A DNA stretch of 38,464 nucleotides from Chryseobacterium gleum (GTDB lineage Bacteria; Bacteroidota; Bacteroidia; Flavobacteriales_D; Sanyastnellaceae): the NCBI GenBank assembly GCA_945874695.1, contig CAMCHP010000024.1, positions 1-38,464 on the forward strand. The letters run 5' to 3'. The translations under genes and the position numbers were made by a program. The notes under the pieces are model-generated. The model saw only the letters and a list, made by a program, of their open reading frames with translations, had not been told where the DNA came from and ran no database searches. Shown in pieces: positions 1 to 8,054 of the stretch; the first letter of the stretch is position 1; each line of letters opens with the position of its first letter.

Positions 1-533
1 TGAATGCCTTATTTGGAGCATCCGACCGACAGGTCGAGAAAAACGAAATTGGCGCGCTCGACGCGGTGCTTGTTTTTTCGCCACTGCCAGCCGTTGAAGT
101 TCTTCAGAAGCAGCTTCCTGAAGCGAAGTTGTTTTGCAACACGGCCTTGGTACTTGACTCGGTGCTGCGTTACCCGCGCTTTGAAGGCGATGTGCAGCTG
201 TTTTGCGACCTCTCAGCCTCTTTCATGGATATGGTAGTTGTGGCTGATAGCCGCTTGCTTTTTTGCAACAGTTTCGATATCAGCAGCGACGAAGATGCCC
301 TGTATCACAGTCAAAACACTCTCCAGCAACTCAATCTCACTGCACGTGAAACGGTGTTGTACCTTTCTGGAAGCATTGCGGTGGGCGGCGAACGCTATAA
401 GCTGTTTCAAACTTACTTTAGCAAAGTAAATATTCACTTTGGTTTTCAAATGCCGAAAGTCGCAGCAGCTTTAGCTGATTTGCGCAAGCAAGAAGTTATG
501 TCTCTTTTGAATCAGTACATATGCGTATCATAG
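1..533 (+). CDS. DUF3822 family protein, 5' end missing
   Basis: The reading frame is open from base 3 to the stop at 531-533, and the start lies before the window. The visible ~176 residues resemble DUF3822, a Bacteroidota family with an actin-like (ASKHA) fold and no established role. That family is usually about 250-270 residues, so roughly the C-terminal two thirds are present. Typical features are the FSPLPAVEV stretch, the long middle segment with FCNSFDIS, and the LSGSIAVGGERYKLFQTYF segment near the end. It overlaps rsmD by 13 bases, the neighbour seen in many Bacteroidota genomes, which supports the call and suggests translational coupling. A GTG at 66 could be mistaken for a start, but the frame continues upstream with coding-like sequence. 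Confidence 0.75.
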   Translation, partial: NALFGASDRQVEKNEIGALDAVLVFSPLPAVEVLQKQLPEAKLFCNTALVLDSVLRYPRFEGDVQLFCDLSASFMDMVVVADSRLLFCNSFDISSDEDALYHSQNTLQQLNLTARETVLYLSGSIAVGGERYKLFQTYFSKVNIHFGFQMPKVAAALADLRKQEVMSLLNQYICVS

Positions 534-1060
534 GCGGAAAATTCAAGGGGCGACGCTTCACTCCACCCTCGAATTTCAGTGGACGACCGACCACAGATTT
601 TGCACGGGAGGCTTTGTTCAATCTCTTGCGTAGTCGGGTAGATTTGGACGGTTGTGTGGTGCTTGATCTTTTTGCAGGCACCGGCGCAATGAGCTATGAA
701 TTCATTTCACGGGGTGCCTCATCGGTGACCGCAGTTGAAAAAGACCCTTCTGCATGCCGCTTTATCAAGACCACCTTCGATATTTTAGAAAACAAGCGCG
801 CCTTTGTTTTGCGCGACGACGTTTTTAAGTTTCTCGAACGCAACCTTGGCAAGTTCGATGTCGTTATTGCTGACCCCCCGTTTGATTTGGAACAAGTTGC
901 AGGTTTGCCAGAGCGCATTCAAAAGGCCGCACTGCTCAATGCGGGAGGGTTGTTGGTGCTTGAACACGGACCAGAGCATAAATTTGATGGCCATGTCGGG
1001 TTTCAAGAATCGCGGCGATATGGCGCTGTGCACTTCTCTTTTTTTAACTTCGAAGTATGA
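521..1060 (+). CDS. rsmD: 16S rRNA (guanine(966)-N(2))-methyltransferase RsmD
   Basis: A 179-residue class I SAM-dependent methyltransferase that modifies G966 of 16S rRNA during 30S assembly in the cytoplasm. The N-terminus MRIIGGKFKGR is the family hallmark. The SAM-binding glycine motif LDLFAGTGAMSYE is at about residues 48-60, the acidic end of the next strand (VEKD) at 72-75, and the catalytic motif IV DPPF at 118-121. Length is normal for the family (about 180-200). ATG 521 lies inside the end of the DUF3822 gene. The stop overlaps the start of coaD, an order (rsmD-coaD) found across many bacteria. No missing motifs were seen. Confidence 0.96.
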   Translation: MRIIGGKFKGRRFTPPSNFSGRPTTDFAREALFNLLRSRVDLDGCVVLDLFAGTGAMSYEFISRGASSVTAVEKDPSACRFIKTTFDILENKRAFVLRDDVFKFLERNLGKFDVVIADPPFDLEQVAGLPERIQKAALLNAGGLLVLEHGPEHKFDGHVGFQESRRYGAVHFSFFNFEV

Positions 1061-1527
1061 AGCGCATCGCAGTTTTTCCAGGATCGTTTGACCCGATCAC
1101 CCGCGGCCATGAGAACATTGTGCGCCGCGCTGCGCGCTTGTTCGATGAGATCGTCGTCGCGATCGGTAGCAATTCTTCAAAGTCGAGCATGTTTACGCTT
1201 GAACAACGCACGGCATGGCTTGAGGAAGTGTTTCTTGACTTACCCAACGTTCGTGTGACATCGTACGATGGCCTGACCATTGATTTTGCATCGCGAATTG
1301 GGGCAAGGTATTTGCTGCGTGGTGTTCGCAACGGCGGTGATTTTGAGTACGAGCGTACCATTGCACAAATGACAAAGGCCATGGCGCCTGAATTGGAGAC
1401 TGTGATTTTATTCACAGATCCTGAGTTTGCGGCAATAAATTCGACCGTTGTGCGTGAAATACTTAAAAACAATGGCGATGTATCGCAGTTTATTCCTGCT
1501 TCTGTGCGCATTAAGCGCGGTGACTGA
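1057..1527 (+). CDS. coaD: Phosphopantetheine adenylyltransferase (PPAT)
   Basis: A 156-residue nucleotidyltransferase for the fourth step of coenzyme A synthesis: 4'-phosphopantetheine plus ATP gives dephospho-CoA. The N-terminal FPGSFDPITRGH contains the T-x-G-H nucleotide-binding motif at residues 15-18. The C-terminal part contains INSTVVREI, which corresponds to the usual ISSTxVRE motif with Asn in place of the first Ser. Length matches the family (about 155-165). ATG 1057 overlaps the rsmD stop in an ATGA arrangement, so the two are probably coupled. The following gene starts inside the last ~55 bases of coaD in another frame. Confidence 0.96.
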   Translation: MKRIAVFPGSFDPITRGHENIVRRAARLFDEIVVAIGSNSSKSSMFTLEQRTAWLEEVFLDLPNVRVTSYDGLTIDFASRIGARYLLRGVRNGGDFEYERTIAQMTKAMAPELETVILFTDPEFAAINSTVVREILKNNGDVSQFIPASVRIKRGD

Positions 1528-2911
1528 GCTATCTGCGGGTGATGTGCGCATTGAAGGGCAAGCGCCTGACTTTGCGGGCAAGCAGTTTCATGTACACTAT
1601 CCAAGCGATTTCTTAAGCCAAGTTCCTACGACTTTGGGCACCGTTTTAGTTGATGATGAAGGCCGCTTTGCGATCGATTTGGCGCTGCCTCATACCGCCC
1701 GTATAACCTTCGAGTCGGGCGCTTGGTTCAGTGAGTTTTACGTAGAGTCGGGAAGGAGTTACTCCATCCGGCTGTTTAAGCCGAAAACACCCACAGCCCA
1801 AGCGTTCGACCACAACCGATTGGTGTTGGCTTTTGATCGCCTGCCGGCGGATGACCCCAATGCCGTGATGGACTTTTTTTACCGCGGACATGATTCATTG
1901 CTGGCTGCGGTTGAGCTTGAACTCGCAGTTGAGTTGGGGAAAGGATCACGTGAAGCTCTGAAGCCTGATTCTGGGGTCGTTTTTCTTGATTCAGCGAGCA
2001 TTTCGCTTCGATTTGCGACGTTCAAGACGGCTTGTTTGGCACAACTCGGACCTGCCAGCGATCCGTTCACAAATGAATTGCTGGAAGCCGCTTTTGGCCA
2101 GCTTGCGCTTTCTTTAGGCGAGTCGAAGCCACAAGTGTATGCAAAGTACATGCAGAAATCACCCGACTTGCGGAATCCGGAGGTTGTCGCGCTTTTCAGA
2201 CGGTTGCATACGCAGTTGTTGAATGAACCAGCGGTGAAATCGGCAGCGTTGTTGACAGCGATTCAAATGGGGCAATGGGTTGAAGCTTTGGCAGCGATCA
2301 CGGCTGATTATGCGCTTGTTTCGAGCGATTTAGAGCGTGAACTGTTGATTTTGCATACCCTTCAAGCACAATGGTTTGCCGCCAACGAACTGCGCAAGGG
2401 TAGTTTGGCAATGCTGGAGCGCGTTGCAATGCAAAGTGAGCATTGGGGCGCCCTGGCCGGGCGGATGCGCACCTCGCTTGTACGTGGAACCGCACAGTCA
2501 GCTGTTCTGTTGCCGACTTTAGAACTTATTGGTGTTGATGAGCAACGCCTTGATTTGCGCAGTTTGGATGGTGAGGTGGTTTACCTGAGTGTGGTAAGTT
2601 TAGCCAGTGCGGCATCTCAACGCGAGTTGGCTGCGATGGAATCTGTGGCCCGCAAATTCGGACGGCAAGTACGGTTTATAACCATCGTTGTGGATGACGA
2701 TTTAGAGTTGGTACAGCGGTATTTGGGCGCCAATCGCAATCAAAACTGGACGTTTTTGTTGGGCGGCATGCATCCTGAGTTGCGTTATCACCTTCGCTTG
2801 CGAACGGTGCCGACTTTTTATTTGATCGGCCCCAATGGTCAACTCATGAATGACCAGTCGCGAAGTCCGAGTGAGGGAATTCACGACACTTTTGTCCGAA
2901 TGTTTAAATAA
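1472..2911 (+). CDS. Exported thioredoxin-fold protein lacking the CxxC site
   Basis: About 479 residues. Starts at 1472 or 1478 are preferred because both give a signal peptide (MAMYRSLFLLLCALSAV...SAG); the frame also extends to a TTG at 1448. The start lies inside coaD, an unusually long overlap of about 50 bases. The N-terminal region after the signal peptide looks like the beta-rich DUF4369-type domain often joined to TlpA-like proteins in Bacteroidota. The last ~120 residues have a thioredoxin-like pattern: a strand-helix-strand region, then LRTVPTFYLIGPNGQL, where TVP is the cis-proline loop. No CxxC is present, so redox activity is unlikely; a structural or binding role in the periplasm is an inference. 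The stop is 2 bases before the convergent Nudix gene. Confidence 0.7.
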   Translation: MAMYRSLFLLLCALSAVTELSAGDVRIEGQAPDFAGKQFHVHYPSDFLSQVPTTLGTVLVDDEGRFAIDLALPHTARITFESGAWFSEFYVESGRSYSIRLFKPKTPTAQAFDHNRLVLAFDRLPADDPNAVMDFFYRGHDSLLAAVELELAVELGKGSREALKPDSGVVFLDSASISLRFATFKTACLAQLGPASDPFTNELLEAAFGQLALSLGESKPQVYAKYMQKSPDLRNPEVVALFRRLHTQLLNEPAVKSAALLTAIQMGQWVEALAAITADYALVSSDLERELLILHTLQAQWFAANELRKGSLAMLERVAMQSEHWGALAGRMRTSLVRGTAQSAVLLPTLELIGVDEQRLDLRSLDGEVVYLSVVSLASAASQRELAAMESVARKFGRQVRFITIVVDDDLELVQRYLGANRNQNWTFLLGGMHPELRYHLRLRTVPTFYLIGPNGQLMNDQSRSPSEGIHDTFVRMFK

Positions 2912-2912
2912 T

Positions 2913-3542
2913 TCAGCTTTTCGTATCGCGCGTCAGGATGTCTTCAACCAAATCGGCGACGCTAGGGAAGCTGAGTTTGGTGAGTTCGCGCCAATGCTTG
3001 CGCTCGACCCATCTCGCCTCGGTGATGTCTTCTTCGAATTGCGGTTGTGGCTCATTGGGATCGAGAGATCGCATTAAAAACCAATGGGTCGGTTTGAGAA
3101 TAAGTCGATCGTGTTCTTTGTAGATATGGTAACTGATTCCAAGCGGCGCATCAATCGAAGGCGGGTCGATGCCACATTCTTCAGCGACTTCGCGTACGGC
3201 TGCTTCCCGAGGTGTTTCACCGGCATCAATCTTTCCTTTGGGCAAATCCCAATGCCCGCGTCTAAAGATAAACAGTGCTTCACCTTTGGAGTTGATCACA
3301 AATCCGCCTGCCGCCTCTACAATGGTATGCATGGCTTTTAGCTCAGCCAGGAGGTTTTCTGGCACATCGTTGTAGGCGTAAATCGCGCGGATATCAGGTT
3401 CAGTGTTCAGTAAATTCAGCAGATGGCTGAGTTCTTCTTTGCCACTGCAGTGGAAGTGCAGATGTCCGTCACGCAATTCGACAGTTGCCCCTTGTCGGCG
3501 ACGGATAATGAGTGGGCGACCTGAGATGAAAACTTTATACAT
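2913..3542 (-). CDS. Nudix hydrolase with N-terminal extension
   Basis: About 209 residues from ATG 3542; ATG 3551 would add three residues, and a longer frame to 3665 runs back into pyrE and is unlikely. The Nudix box is complete: G103, E109, R117, E118, E121, E122 and G124 fit G-x5-E-x7-R-E-x2-E-E-x-G, so Mg-dependent hydrolysis of a nucleoside-diphosphate-linked compound is expected. The substrate cannot be told. About 80 residues precede the catalytic fold (MYKVFISGRPLIIRRR...), a Bacteroidota-type extension of unknown use. The gene is divergent from pyrE, a common arrangement in this phylum, and could take part in nucleotide clean-up, which is an inference only. Confidence 0.88.
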   Translation of the reverse strand: MYKVFISGRPLIIRRRQGATVELRDGHLHFHCSGKEELSHLLNLLNTEPDIRAIYAYNDVPENLLAELKAMHTIVEAAGGFVINSKGEALFIFRRGHWDLPKGKIDAGETPREAAVREVAEECGIDPPSIDAPLGISYHIYKEHDRLILKPTHWFLMRSLDPNEPQPQFEEDITEARWVERKHWRELTKLSFPSVADLVEDILTRDTKS

Positions 3543-3545
3543 TTG
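3538..3545 (+). promoter_or_regulatory. Possible -7 element for pyrE
   Basis: TACATTTG matches the Bacteroidota -7 consensus TAnnTTTG exactly. The expected start point would be about 3550-3552, at the pyrE ATG itself, which would make the message leaderless or nearly so. That and the lack of an obvious -33 TTG keep confidence low. Confidence 0.3.
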
Positions 3546-3549
3546 CTGC

Positions 3550-4191
3550 ATGAAAGTTAAGGAGGAGTCGGGCTTAAAGGTAGCAGAATTTTTGCTCCAG
3601 ATTAAAGCCATCGAATTGAATCCTGAAACGCCCTTTACATGGGCATCAGGATGGAAGTCACCCATTTATTGCGACAACCGCAAGAGTTTGTCGTACCCCA
3701 AAATTCGCACCTACATTCGTCAAGAGTTCGTGAATATTATTCAGGAGCGCTATGGTAAGCCAGACGTTATTGTAGGCGTGGCAACTGGAGGTATCGCCAT
3801 AGGCGCATTGGTCGCTCAAGATTTGGGCTTACCTTTTGCTTACGTTCGCGCATCGGCAAAGGGCCATGGCCTGCAGAATTTGGTTGAGGGTGCAGTCGAA
3901 GCGGGGCAAAATGCTGTTGTAATCGAAGACCTTGTTTCAACGGGCAAGAGTTCGTTGAACGCCGTTGAAGCTTTGAAGCAAGAGGGGCTTAAGGTGAAAG
4001 GCATGGTAGCCATTTTCACTTATGGCTTCGATGTGGCGCTTGAGCAGTTTGAGAAAGCGGGGGTTCCGTTAGCGGTATTGACTGACTACGAGACCCTCAT
4101 GAAACAAGCCTTGAAATCGGGCCATGTAACCGATAGTCAAATCGAATTATTGCGTTCATGGCGCGAAAATCCCGCAGAGTGGGGAAAATAA
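3550..4191 (+). CDS. pyrE: Orotate phosphoribosyltransferase
   Basis: A 213-residue type I phosphoribosyltransferase that converts orotate and PRPP to orotidine 5'-phosphate, step five of pyrimidine synthesis. The start at 3550 was chosen over the longer frame because the protein then begins MKVKEESGLKVAEFLLQIKA, like other Bacteroidota PyrE proteins. The TWASGWKSPIYCDNR segment (about 30-44) holds the orotate and PRPP contacts, and the PRPP-binding loop VVIEDLVSTGKS is at 123-134. The dimer-loop RASAKGHG is at about 100-107. The gene is followed after 6 bases by an SRPBCC gene, probably in one transcript, and is divergent from the Nudix gene. Confidence 0.96.
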   Translation: MKVKEESGLKVAEFLLQIKAIELNPETPFTWASGWKSPIYCDNRKSLSYPKIRTYIRQEFVNIIQERYGKPDVIVGVATGGIAIGALVAQDLGLPFAYVRASAKGHGLQNLVEGAVEAGQNAVVIEDLVSTGKSSLNAVEALKQEGLKVKGMVAIFTYGFDVALEQFEKAGVPLAVLTDYETLMKQALKSGHVTDSQIELLRSWRENPAEWGK

Positions 4192-4197
4192 AGGTAT

Positions 4198-4599
4198 ATG
4201 GCATCGATTGAAAGCAAAGAAGTACGTTTGAATGTAGCGCCAGAAGAGGTATTCGCGTTTGTGAAAGACCTCCGCAATTTGATTGAACTACTCCCAAAAG
4301 ACAAGGTAAGTGATTGGCAGGGGAGTGAAGCACAATGCACCTTTAAAGTGGCTGGTGGCTACAAGATTGGTTTAGAGCACAAGTCTGAATCAGCGCCGAA
4401 TCGCTTGGTGTTGAATTCAACAGAAGGCTCAGCAATGCCTTTTGAGCTCGACATTCATTTCAATCCAGATGGATCGGGAACCTCTGCGGGCATGTCGGGG
4501 AATTTGGATGTGAATCCGTTCATGCGCATGATGGTTGAAAAACCATTGAAAAACCTGTTCGATTACATCGCTGAACGTCTTGAAAAGCGCTTTAACTAA
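4198..4599 (+). CDS. SRPBCC (START/polyketide-cyclase fold) family protein
   Basis: A 133-residue single-domain cytoplasmic protein with no signal peptide or membrane segment. The order of segments fits the helix-grip SRPBCC fold: a first strand (ESKEVRLNVAPEEVFAFVKD), a beta meander with FKVAGGYKIGLEHKSES, and a long C-terminal helix (PLKNLFDYIAERLEKRF). Such proteins bind small hydrophobic molecules, but no ligand can be named. It follows pyrE by 6 bases, a pairing common in Bacteroidota. Its 3' end overlaps the convergent birA gene by 8 bases. Confidence 0.75.
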   Translation: MASIESKEVRLNVAPEEVFAFVKDLRNLIELLPKDKVSDWQGSEAQCTFKVAGGYKIGLEHKSESAPNRLVLNSTEGSAMPFELDIHFNPDGSGTSAGMSGNLDVNPFMRMMVEKPLKNLFDYIAERLEKRFN

Positions 4600-5338
4600 G
4601 ATCGCGAATTAACGATACCTCGTCGAGGCTGCAATAGCGATCACCGCTGTTGAGGCGGAAGAGGGCCATGCCATCATCATCGACACGAATCAGTGTCGCA
4701 GGTTGTAAACCATCGATAAAGTTGTAGGTTCGAACCTCGCCCCGCGCAAATAAGTGCCGGTTGTATTCTTCAGCAATTGAGAGCGGATTGGTTCGAAGTT
4801 TCAGGTATCGAGCTTCTAAATTCGAATGAAGACGTTCAAGGACCATTTGGAGTTGAACCTCTCCTTTTTGATGCTTGATCAGTGCATCACAACCGGGGTG
4901 GGTGAAAATCTGTTGATTCACATTAAGGCCAATGCCTATGACTGCGGCGGTCAAGAACTGGCCTCTCACATGGCTTTCAATAAGGATGCCCGCAATTTTA
5001 CCGCGTCGGGTGAACACATCGTTTGGCCACTTTATTCGACTGTCGATTTCGAATTCGAGCAATAGATCACGCACGGCCAGTGACGCGATCATATTGAGCA
5101 TAAACGATTTACCTGCTGATAGAAAATGAGGATAAAAAATATAACTGCAAAGCAGGTTTTTACCAGGTTCACTTTCCCAATACTTACTTCTGCGCCCCCT
5201 ACCGGCAGTTTGTGCCTCTGCCACAATGACCGATCCATCAGGCCATTCCGACAGATGAACCAGTTTGGCAGCATAGTTGTTAGTGCTGTCGACAGAAGCA
5301 AGACGCTCTGATTTATGTCCAGTGAATAAAGTGTTCAT
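4592..5338 (-). CDS. birA: Biotin--[acetyl-CoA-carboxylase] ligase (short form)
   Basis: A 248-residue biotin protein ligase that makes biotinyl-AMP and transfers biotin to carboxylase carrier domains. The start at 5338 (MNTLFTGHKSERLASVDSTN) was chosen because the frame up to 5410 runs through the divergent promoter region. The family signature SVDSTNNYA is near the start, the biotinyl-AMP loop GRGRRSK at about 46-52, and KWPND and GKIAGILIE follow in order. There is no N-terminal winged-helix domain, so this form is an enzyme only and not a repressor, as is common in Bacteroidota. It is divergent from rsfS over a 90-base gap with overlapping promoter elements. Confidence 0.93.
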   Translation of the reverse strand: MNTLFTGHKSERLASVDSTNNYAAKLVHLSEWPDGSVIVAEAQTAGRGRRSKYWESEPGKNLLCSYIFYPHFLSAGKSFMLNMIASLAVRDLLLEFEIDSRIKWPNDVFTRRGKIAGILIESHVRGQFLTAAVIGIGLNVNQQIFTHPGCDALIKHQKGEVQLQMVLERLHSNLEARYLKLRTNPLSIAEEYNRHLFARGEVRTYNFIDGLQPATLIRVDDDGMALFRLNSGDRYCSLDEVSLIRDLS

Positions 5339-5388
5339 GGTACTGAATCCTCGATCAAACGCGGATTTTGCGGGAAAATTCAATCGTC

Positions 5389-5396
5389 TAAAAGTA
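5389..5396 (-). promoter_or_regulatory. Possible -7 element for birA
   Basis: On the minus strand this reads TACTTTTA, one base off TAnnTTTG. It would place the start point near 5383, about 45 bases ahead of the birA ATG. It forms half of a palindrome shared with the rsfS element. Confidence 0.35.
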
Positions 5397-5404
5397 TTAC
5401 TTTT
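5390..5404. repeat. 15-bp palindrome between birA and rsfS
   Basis: AAAAGTA-T-TACTTTT is a perfect inverted repeat with 7-base arms around one central base. Each arm is the core of a -7 element, one for each direction. It may be only the consequence of two back-to-back promoters, or may also be an operator. Confidence 0.6.
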
Positions 5405-5405
5405 G
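5398..5405 (+). promoter_or_regulatory. Probable -7 element for the rsfS-ftsH-psd operon
   Basis: TACTTTTG is an exact TAnnTTTG match, 22 bases before the rsfS ATG, with an expected start point near 5411. A TTTTG at 5366-5370 lies somewhat farther upstream than the usual -33 spacing. Confidence 0.5.
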
Positions 5406-5427
5406 TGCACACATCAAGGGTGTCTGA

Positions 5428-5802
5428 ATGAAGAAAAAAAACCAAGTCCCGGCTGAACAATTGCTGGAAGTTATCGTTAATGCAATACAGGATGTCAAAG
5501 GAGAAGACATTCGCAGTTTCGATTTAAGGAATTTATCGCATGCGGTAGCAGACTTTTTTGTGGTGTGCCATGGTAACTCCCATACCCAAGCACAGGCAAT
5601 CGCGCGAAGAATTGAAGAAGAAACCGAGAAAACTTTGAATCAATCGGTTTGGCACCGCGAAGGTGTTCAAAACGCAGAATGGATTTTGCTAGACTACGTC
5701 GACATTGTTGTTCACGTTTTTTACCGCGATGCCCGTCCATTCTACGGTTTGGAAGACTTGTGGGCCGATGCGAAAGTTCAAGCCTACCAATATGAAATCT
5801 AA
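5428..5802 (+). CDS. rsfS: Ribosome silencing factor RsfS
   Basis: A 124-residue protein of the RsfS/Iojap family, which binds ribosomal protein L14 on the 50S subunit and blocks joining with 30S when nutrients are short. The family pattern is clear: the ADFFVVCHGNSHTQAQAIA segment (about 46-64), the WHREG motif near 79-83 followed by AEWILLDYVDIVVHVF, and the terminal RPFYGLEDLWADAK. Length is typical (about 105-130). It is the first gene of a five-gene operon, with ftsH 18 bases downstream; rsfS followed by ftsH is a common Bacteroidota order. Confidence 0.95.
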   Translation: MKKKNQVPAEQLLEVIVNAIQDVKGEDIRSFDLRNLSHAVADFFVVCHGNSHTQAQAIARRIEEETEKTLNQSVWHREGVQNAEWILLDYVDIVVHVFYRDARPFYGLEDLWADAKVQAYQYEI

Positions 5803-5820
5803 GCTTAAGACAAGCGAACT

Positions 5821-7851
5821 ATGTCAGTAGATAAAGAAAATCGAAACCAAGAAGGTGGGCAGCCCAAGCGGCCAATGAACTTCTATTGGATTTACGCGGT
5901 TATTGGTGCTGTTTTGATCACCATGCTCATGTTGAACAGCGGGTCTTCAGGCAAGCGCATTCAGTTCGATGAGTTCGTGGCGATGGCCCAAGAAGGCAAG
6001 ATCAAGCGACTTACTCAGAATGGCGAGCGTGCCACCATCTATCTCAATCCTGAGGCCATTGCCAACGACACCGAAGGGGAAGACCCCATGATGCGCAAGC
6101 TATATAGCGGTGCCGATTACTGGTTTTACATTCCGCCGGGTGACGAGTACAAGGCCGAGCTAAAGAGTTTACAGCAGACTTACAAGTTTGAGCATGTTTA
6201 TGAGCCCGTCAATGAATGGGGGCAACAGATCATCACGTGGGTATTTTTCTTAGGCATACTCATTGTCGTTTGGGTGTTTTTGATGCGCCGAATGGGCGGA
6301 GGAGGTGCCGGCGGTGGGCAAATATTTAACATTGGCAAATCAAAGGCCCAACTCTTTGAGAAAGGAAAGGGAACCAATGTGACCTTCAACGACGTGGCTG
6401 GTTTGGATGGCGCCAAGGAAGAGTTGAAGGAGATTGTGGAGTTTTTGAAGAAGCCAGGAAAGTACACTGAACTGGGCGCGAAGATTCCAAAAGGAGCGCT
6501 TTTGGTGGGCCCTCCTGGAACAGGTAAAACCTTATTGGCGAAGGCCGTAGCTGGCGAAGCGCAGGTGCCATTCTTTTCGCTCTCAGGTTCAGACTTTGTT
6601 GAGATGTTTGTTGGCGTGGGCGCTTCGCGTGTGCGTGACCTCTTTAAACAAGCGAAAGAAAAGGCTCCAGCGATCATTTTCATTGATGAAATTGATGCCA
6701 TTGGCCGTGCCCGTGGTAAGAATGTGAATATGGGTTCAAACGATGAGCGTGAGAACACATTGAACCAATTGTTGACCGAGATGGATGGTTTTGGAACCAA
6801 CATCGGGGTAATTATACTTGCAGCGACCAACCGCGCCGATATCCTTGACAAAGCATTGATGCGTGCAGGTCGTTTTGATCGGCAGATTTACGTTGATTTG
6901 CCTGATCTCAACGAACGAAAAGCCATTTTTCAAGTGCATTTACGTCCGATTAAGGCCGATAAGTCAATTGATATTGACTTCCTTGCACGTCAAACGCCAG
7001 GCTTCAGCGGTGCTGATATTGCGAACGTTTGCAACGAAGCAGCTCTCATTGCAGCACGTACCAACAGTGAAATGGTGGGTAGACAAGACTTCTTGGATGC
7101 TGTAGACCGCATTATTGGTGGTTTGGAGAAGAAGAATAAAATCATTTCTCCCAAAGAGAAGGAGACAATTGCCTACCACGAGGCTGGACACGCCATGGTG
7201 AGCTGGTTGCTTGAACATGCATCACCCTTGGTTAAGGTGACCATCGTGCCCCGAGGTCAGAGCTTAGGTGCCGCCTGGTATTTGCCTGAGGAACGTTCGA
7301 TTACTACAACGGAGCAAATTTTCGATGAAATGTGCGCTGCTATGGGTGGACGTGCCGCGGAAGAGGTCACTTTCGGGAAAATTAGTACGGGTGCTTTAAG
7401 TGACCTCGAGAAGGTAACAAAGCAGGCCTACGCCATGGTATCGATATATGGATTGAATGACCGCATTGGTAACCGAAGCTACTACGATCGCGGTGGTGAG
7501 TCATCTTTTGTAAAGCCTTACAGTGAGGAGACTGCGCGCATCATCGATGAAGAAGCAAGCAAGATCATTGAAATGGCATACGAACGGGCGAAACAAATTC
7601 TGCGCGAGAACCGCGATAAGTTGAACGTTTTAGCCAAGACCCTGCTTGAGCGTGAAGTGATTTTCAAAGAAGACCTGATCGAGATCATCGGTAAACGTCC
7701 ATTCGAAACTGAAGAAACCTATCCGCTGACGAAAGAAGAGGAAACTGCATTGGAAGCGCAATCTGAAGAAGCAGCGACCGACCTTGCAGCGGATGAACAA
7801 CCCGTAAATGGCTCGACGGAAGACCCAACACAGAACCAAACTTTGGTCTAG
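5821..7851 (+). CDS. ftsH: ATP-dependent zinc metalloprotease FtsH
   Basis: A 676-residue inner-membrane AAA+ protease that degrades misassembled membrane proteins and short-lived regulators. There are two membrane segments (about residues 20-38 and 135-155) around a periplasmic domain. Next come the Walker A GPPGTGKT (about 229-236), Walker [12 protein letters not shown], the second region of homology [21 protein letters not shown], and the zinc site H453-E-A-G-H457. The C-terminus ends in an acidic Gln/Glu/Asn-rich tail, usual for the family. The stop TAG shares its last base with the GTG of the next gene. Confidence 0.98.
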   Translation: MSVDKENRNQEGGQPKRPMNFYWIYAVIGAVLITMLMLNSGSSGKRIQFDEFVAMAQEGKIKRLTQNGERATIYLNPEAIANDTEGEDPMMRKLYSGADYWFYIPPGDEYKAELKSLQQTYKFEHVYEPVNEWGQQIITWVFFLGILIVVWVFLMRRMGGGGAGGGQIFNIGKSKAQLFEKGKGTNVTFNDVAGLDGAKEELKEIVEFLKKPGKYTELGAKIPKGALLVGPPGTGKTLLAKAVAGEAQVPFFSLSGSDFVEMFVGVGASRVRDLFKQAKEKAPAIIFIDEIDAIGRARGKNVNMGSNDERENTLNQLLTEMDGFGTNIGVIILAATNRADILDKALMRAGRFDRQIYVDLPDLNERKAIFQVHLRPIKADKSIDIDFLARQTPGFSGADIANVCNEAALIAARTNSEMVGRQDFLDAVDRIIGGLEKKNKIISPKEKETIAYHEAGHAMVSWLLEHASPLVKVTIVPRGQSLGAAWYLPEERSITTTEQIFDEMCAAMGGRAAEEVTFGKISTGALSDLEKVTKQAYAMVSIYGLNDRIGNRSYYDRGGESSFVKPYSEETARIIDEEASKIIEMAYERAKQILRENRDKLNVLAKTLLEREVIFKEDLIEIIGKRPFETEETYPLTKEEETALEAQSEEAATDLAADEQPVNGSTEDPTQNQTLV

Positions 7852-8054
7852 TGGAAGGGTGGGTTTGTGTTTTTTCCAGTGGTGATCACTTTCAAACTAC
7901 GATCAAGCAGCACTTGCTTGAGTCGCACGAAATTCAGGTGATTCAACTGAGTAAAAAAGACAGCAATTACCTTTTTGGTTACTTTGAATTGCTCGTGCGC
8001 AACGAAGATGTGATGCGCGCGAATCACTTACTTGCGGCATCAGGCGATGAGTAA
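7851..8054 (+). CDS. DUF2007-like small protein
   Basis: A 67-residue protein starting at GTG 7851, which shares one base with the ftsH stop. The sequence (VCVFSSGDHFQTTIKQHLLE... and GYFELLVRNEDVMRANHLL) resembles DUF2007, a ferredoxin-like single domain sometimes labelled putative signal-transducing protein. No function is established. The pattern 'rises as a strand, helix, then a strand ending in V-x-x-x-D-x-x-x-A' fits that fold. It overlaps cdsA by 8 bases and lies between ftsH and cdsA, so it is very likely translated from the operon message. Confidence 0.7.
   Translation: MEGWVCVFSSGDHFQTTIKQHLLESHEIQVIQLSKKDSNYLFGYFELLVRNEDVMRANHLLAASGDE

Noticed and set aside
1044-1604. 186-residue open frame antisense to coaD
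   Set aside because: Opposite to the certain coaD; composition Ser/Thr-rich and without any domain.
3403-3549. Extension of pyrE upstream of the ATG at 3550
   Set aside because: It would overlap the Nudix coding region and adds 49 residues unlike any PyrE N-terminus.
3575-3582. TACCTTTA on the minus strand as a promoter for the Nudix gene
   Set aside because: One mismatch at the last G, inside pyrE, and no -33 support; not strong enough to list as a feature.
6198-6851. 217-residue open frame antisense to ftsH
   Set aside because: It is the mirror of the highly conserved AAA+ region; Ser/Pro-rich low-complexity product, no recognisable domain, and ftsH is certain.
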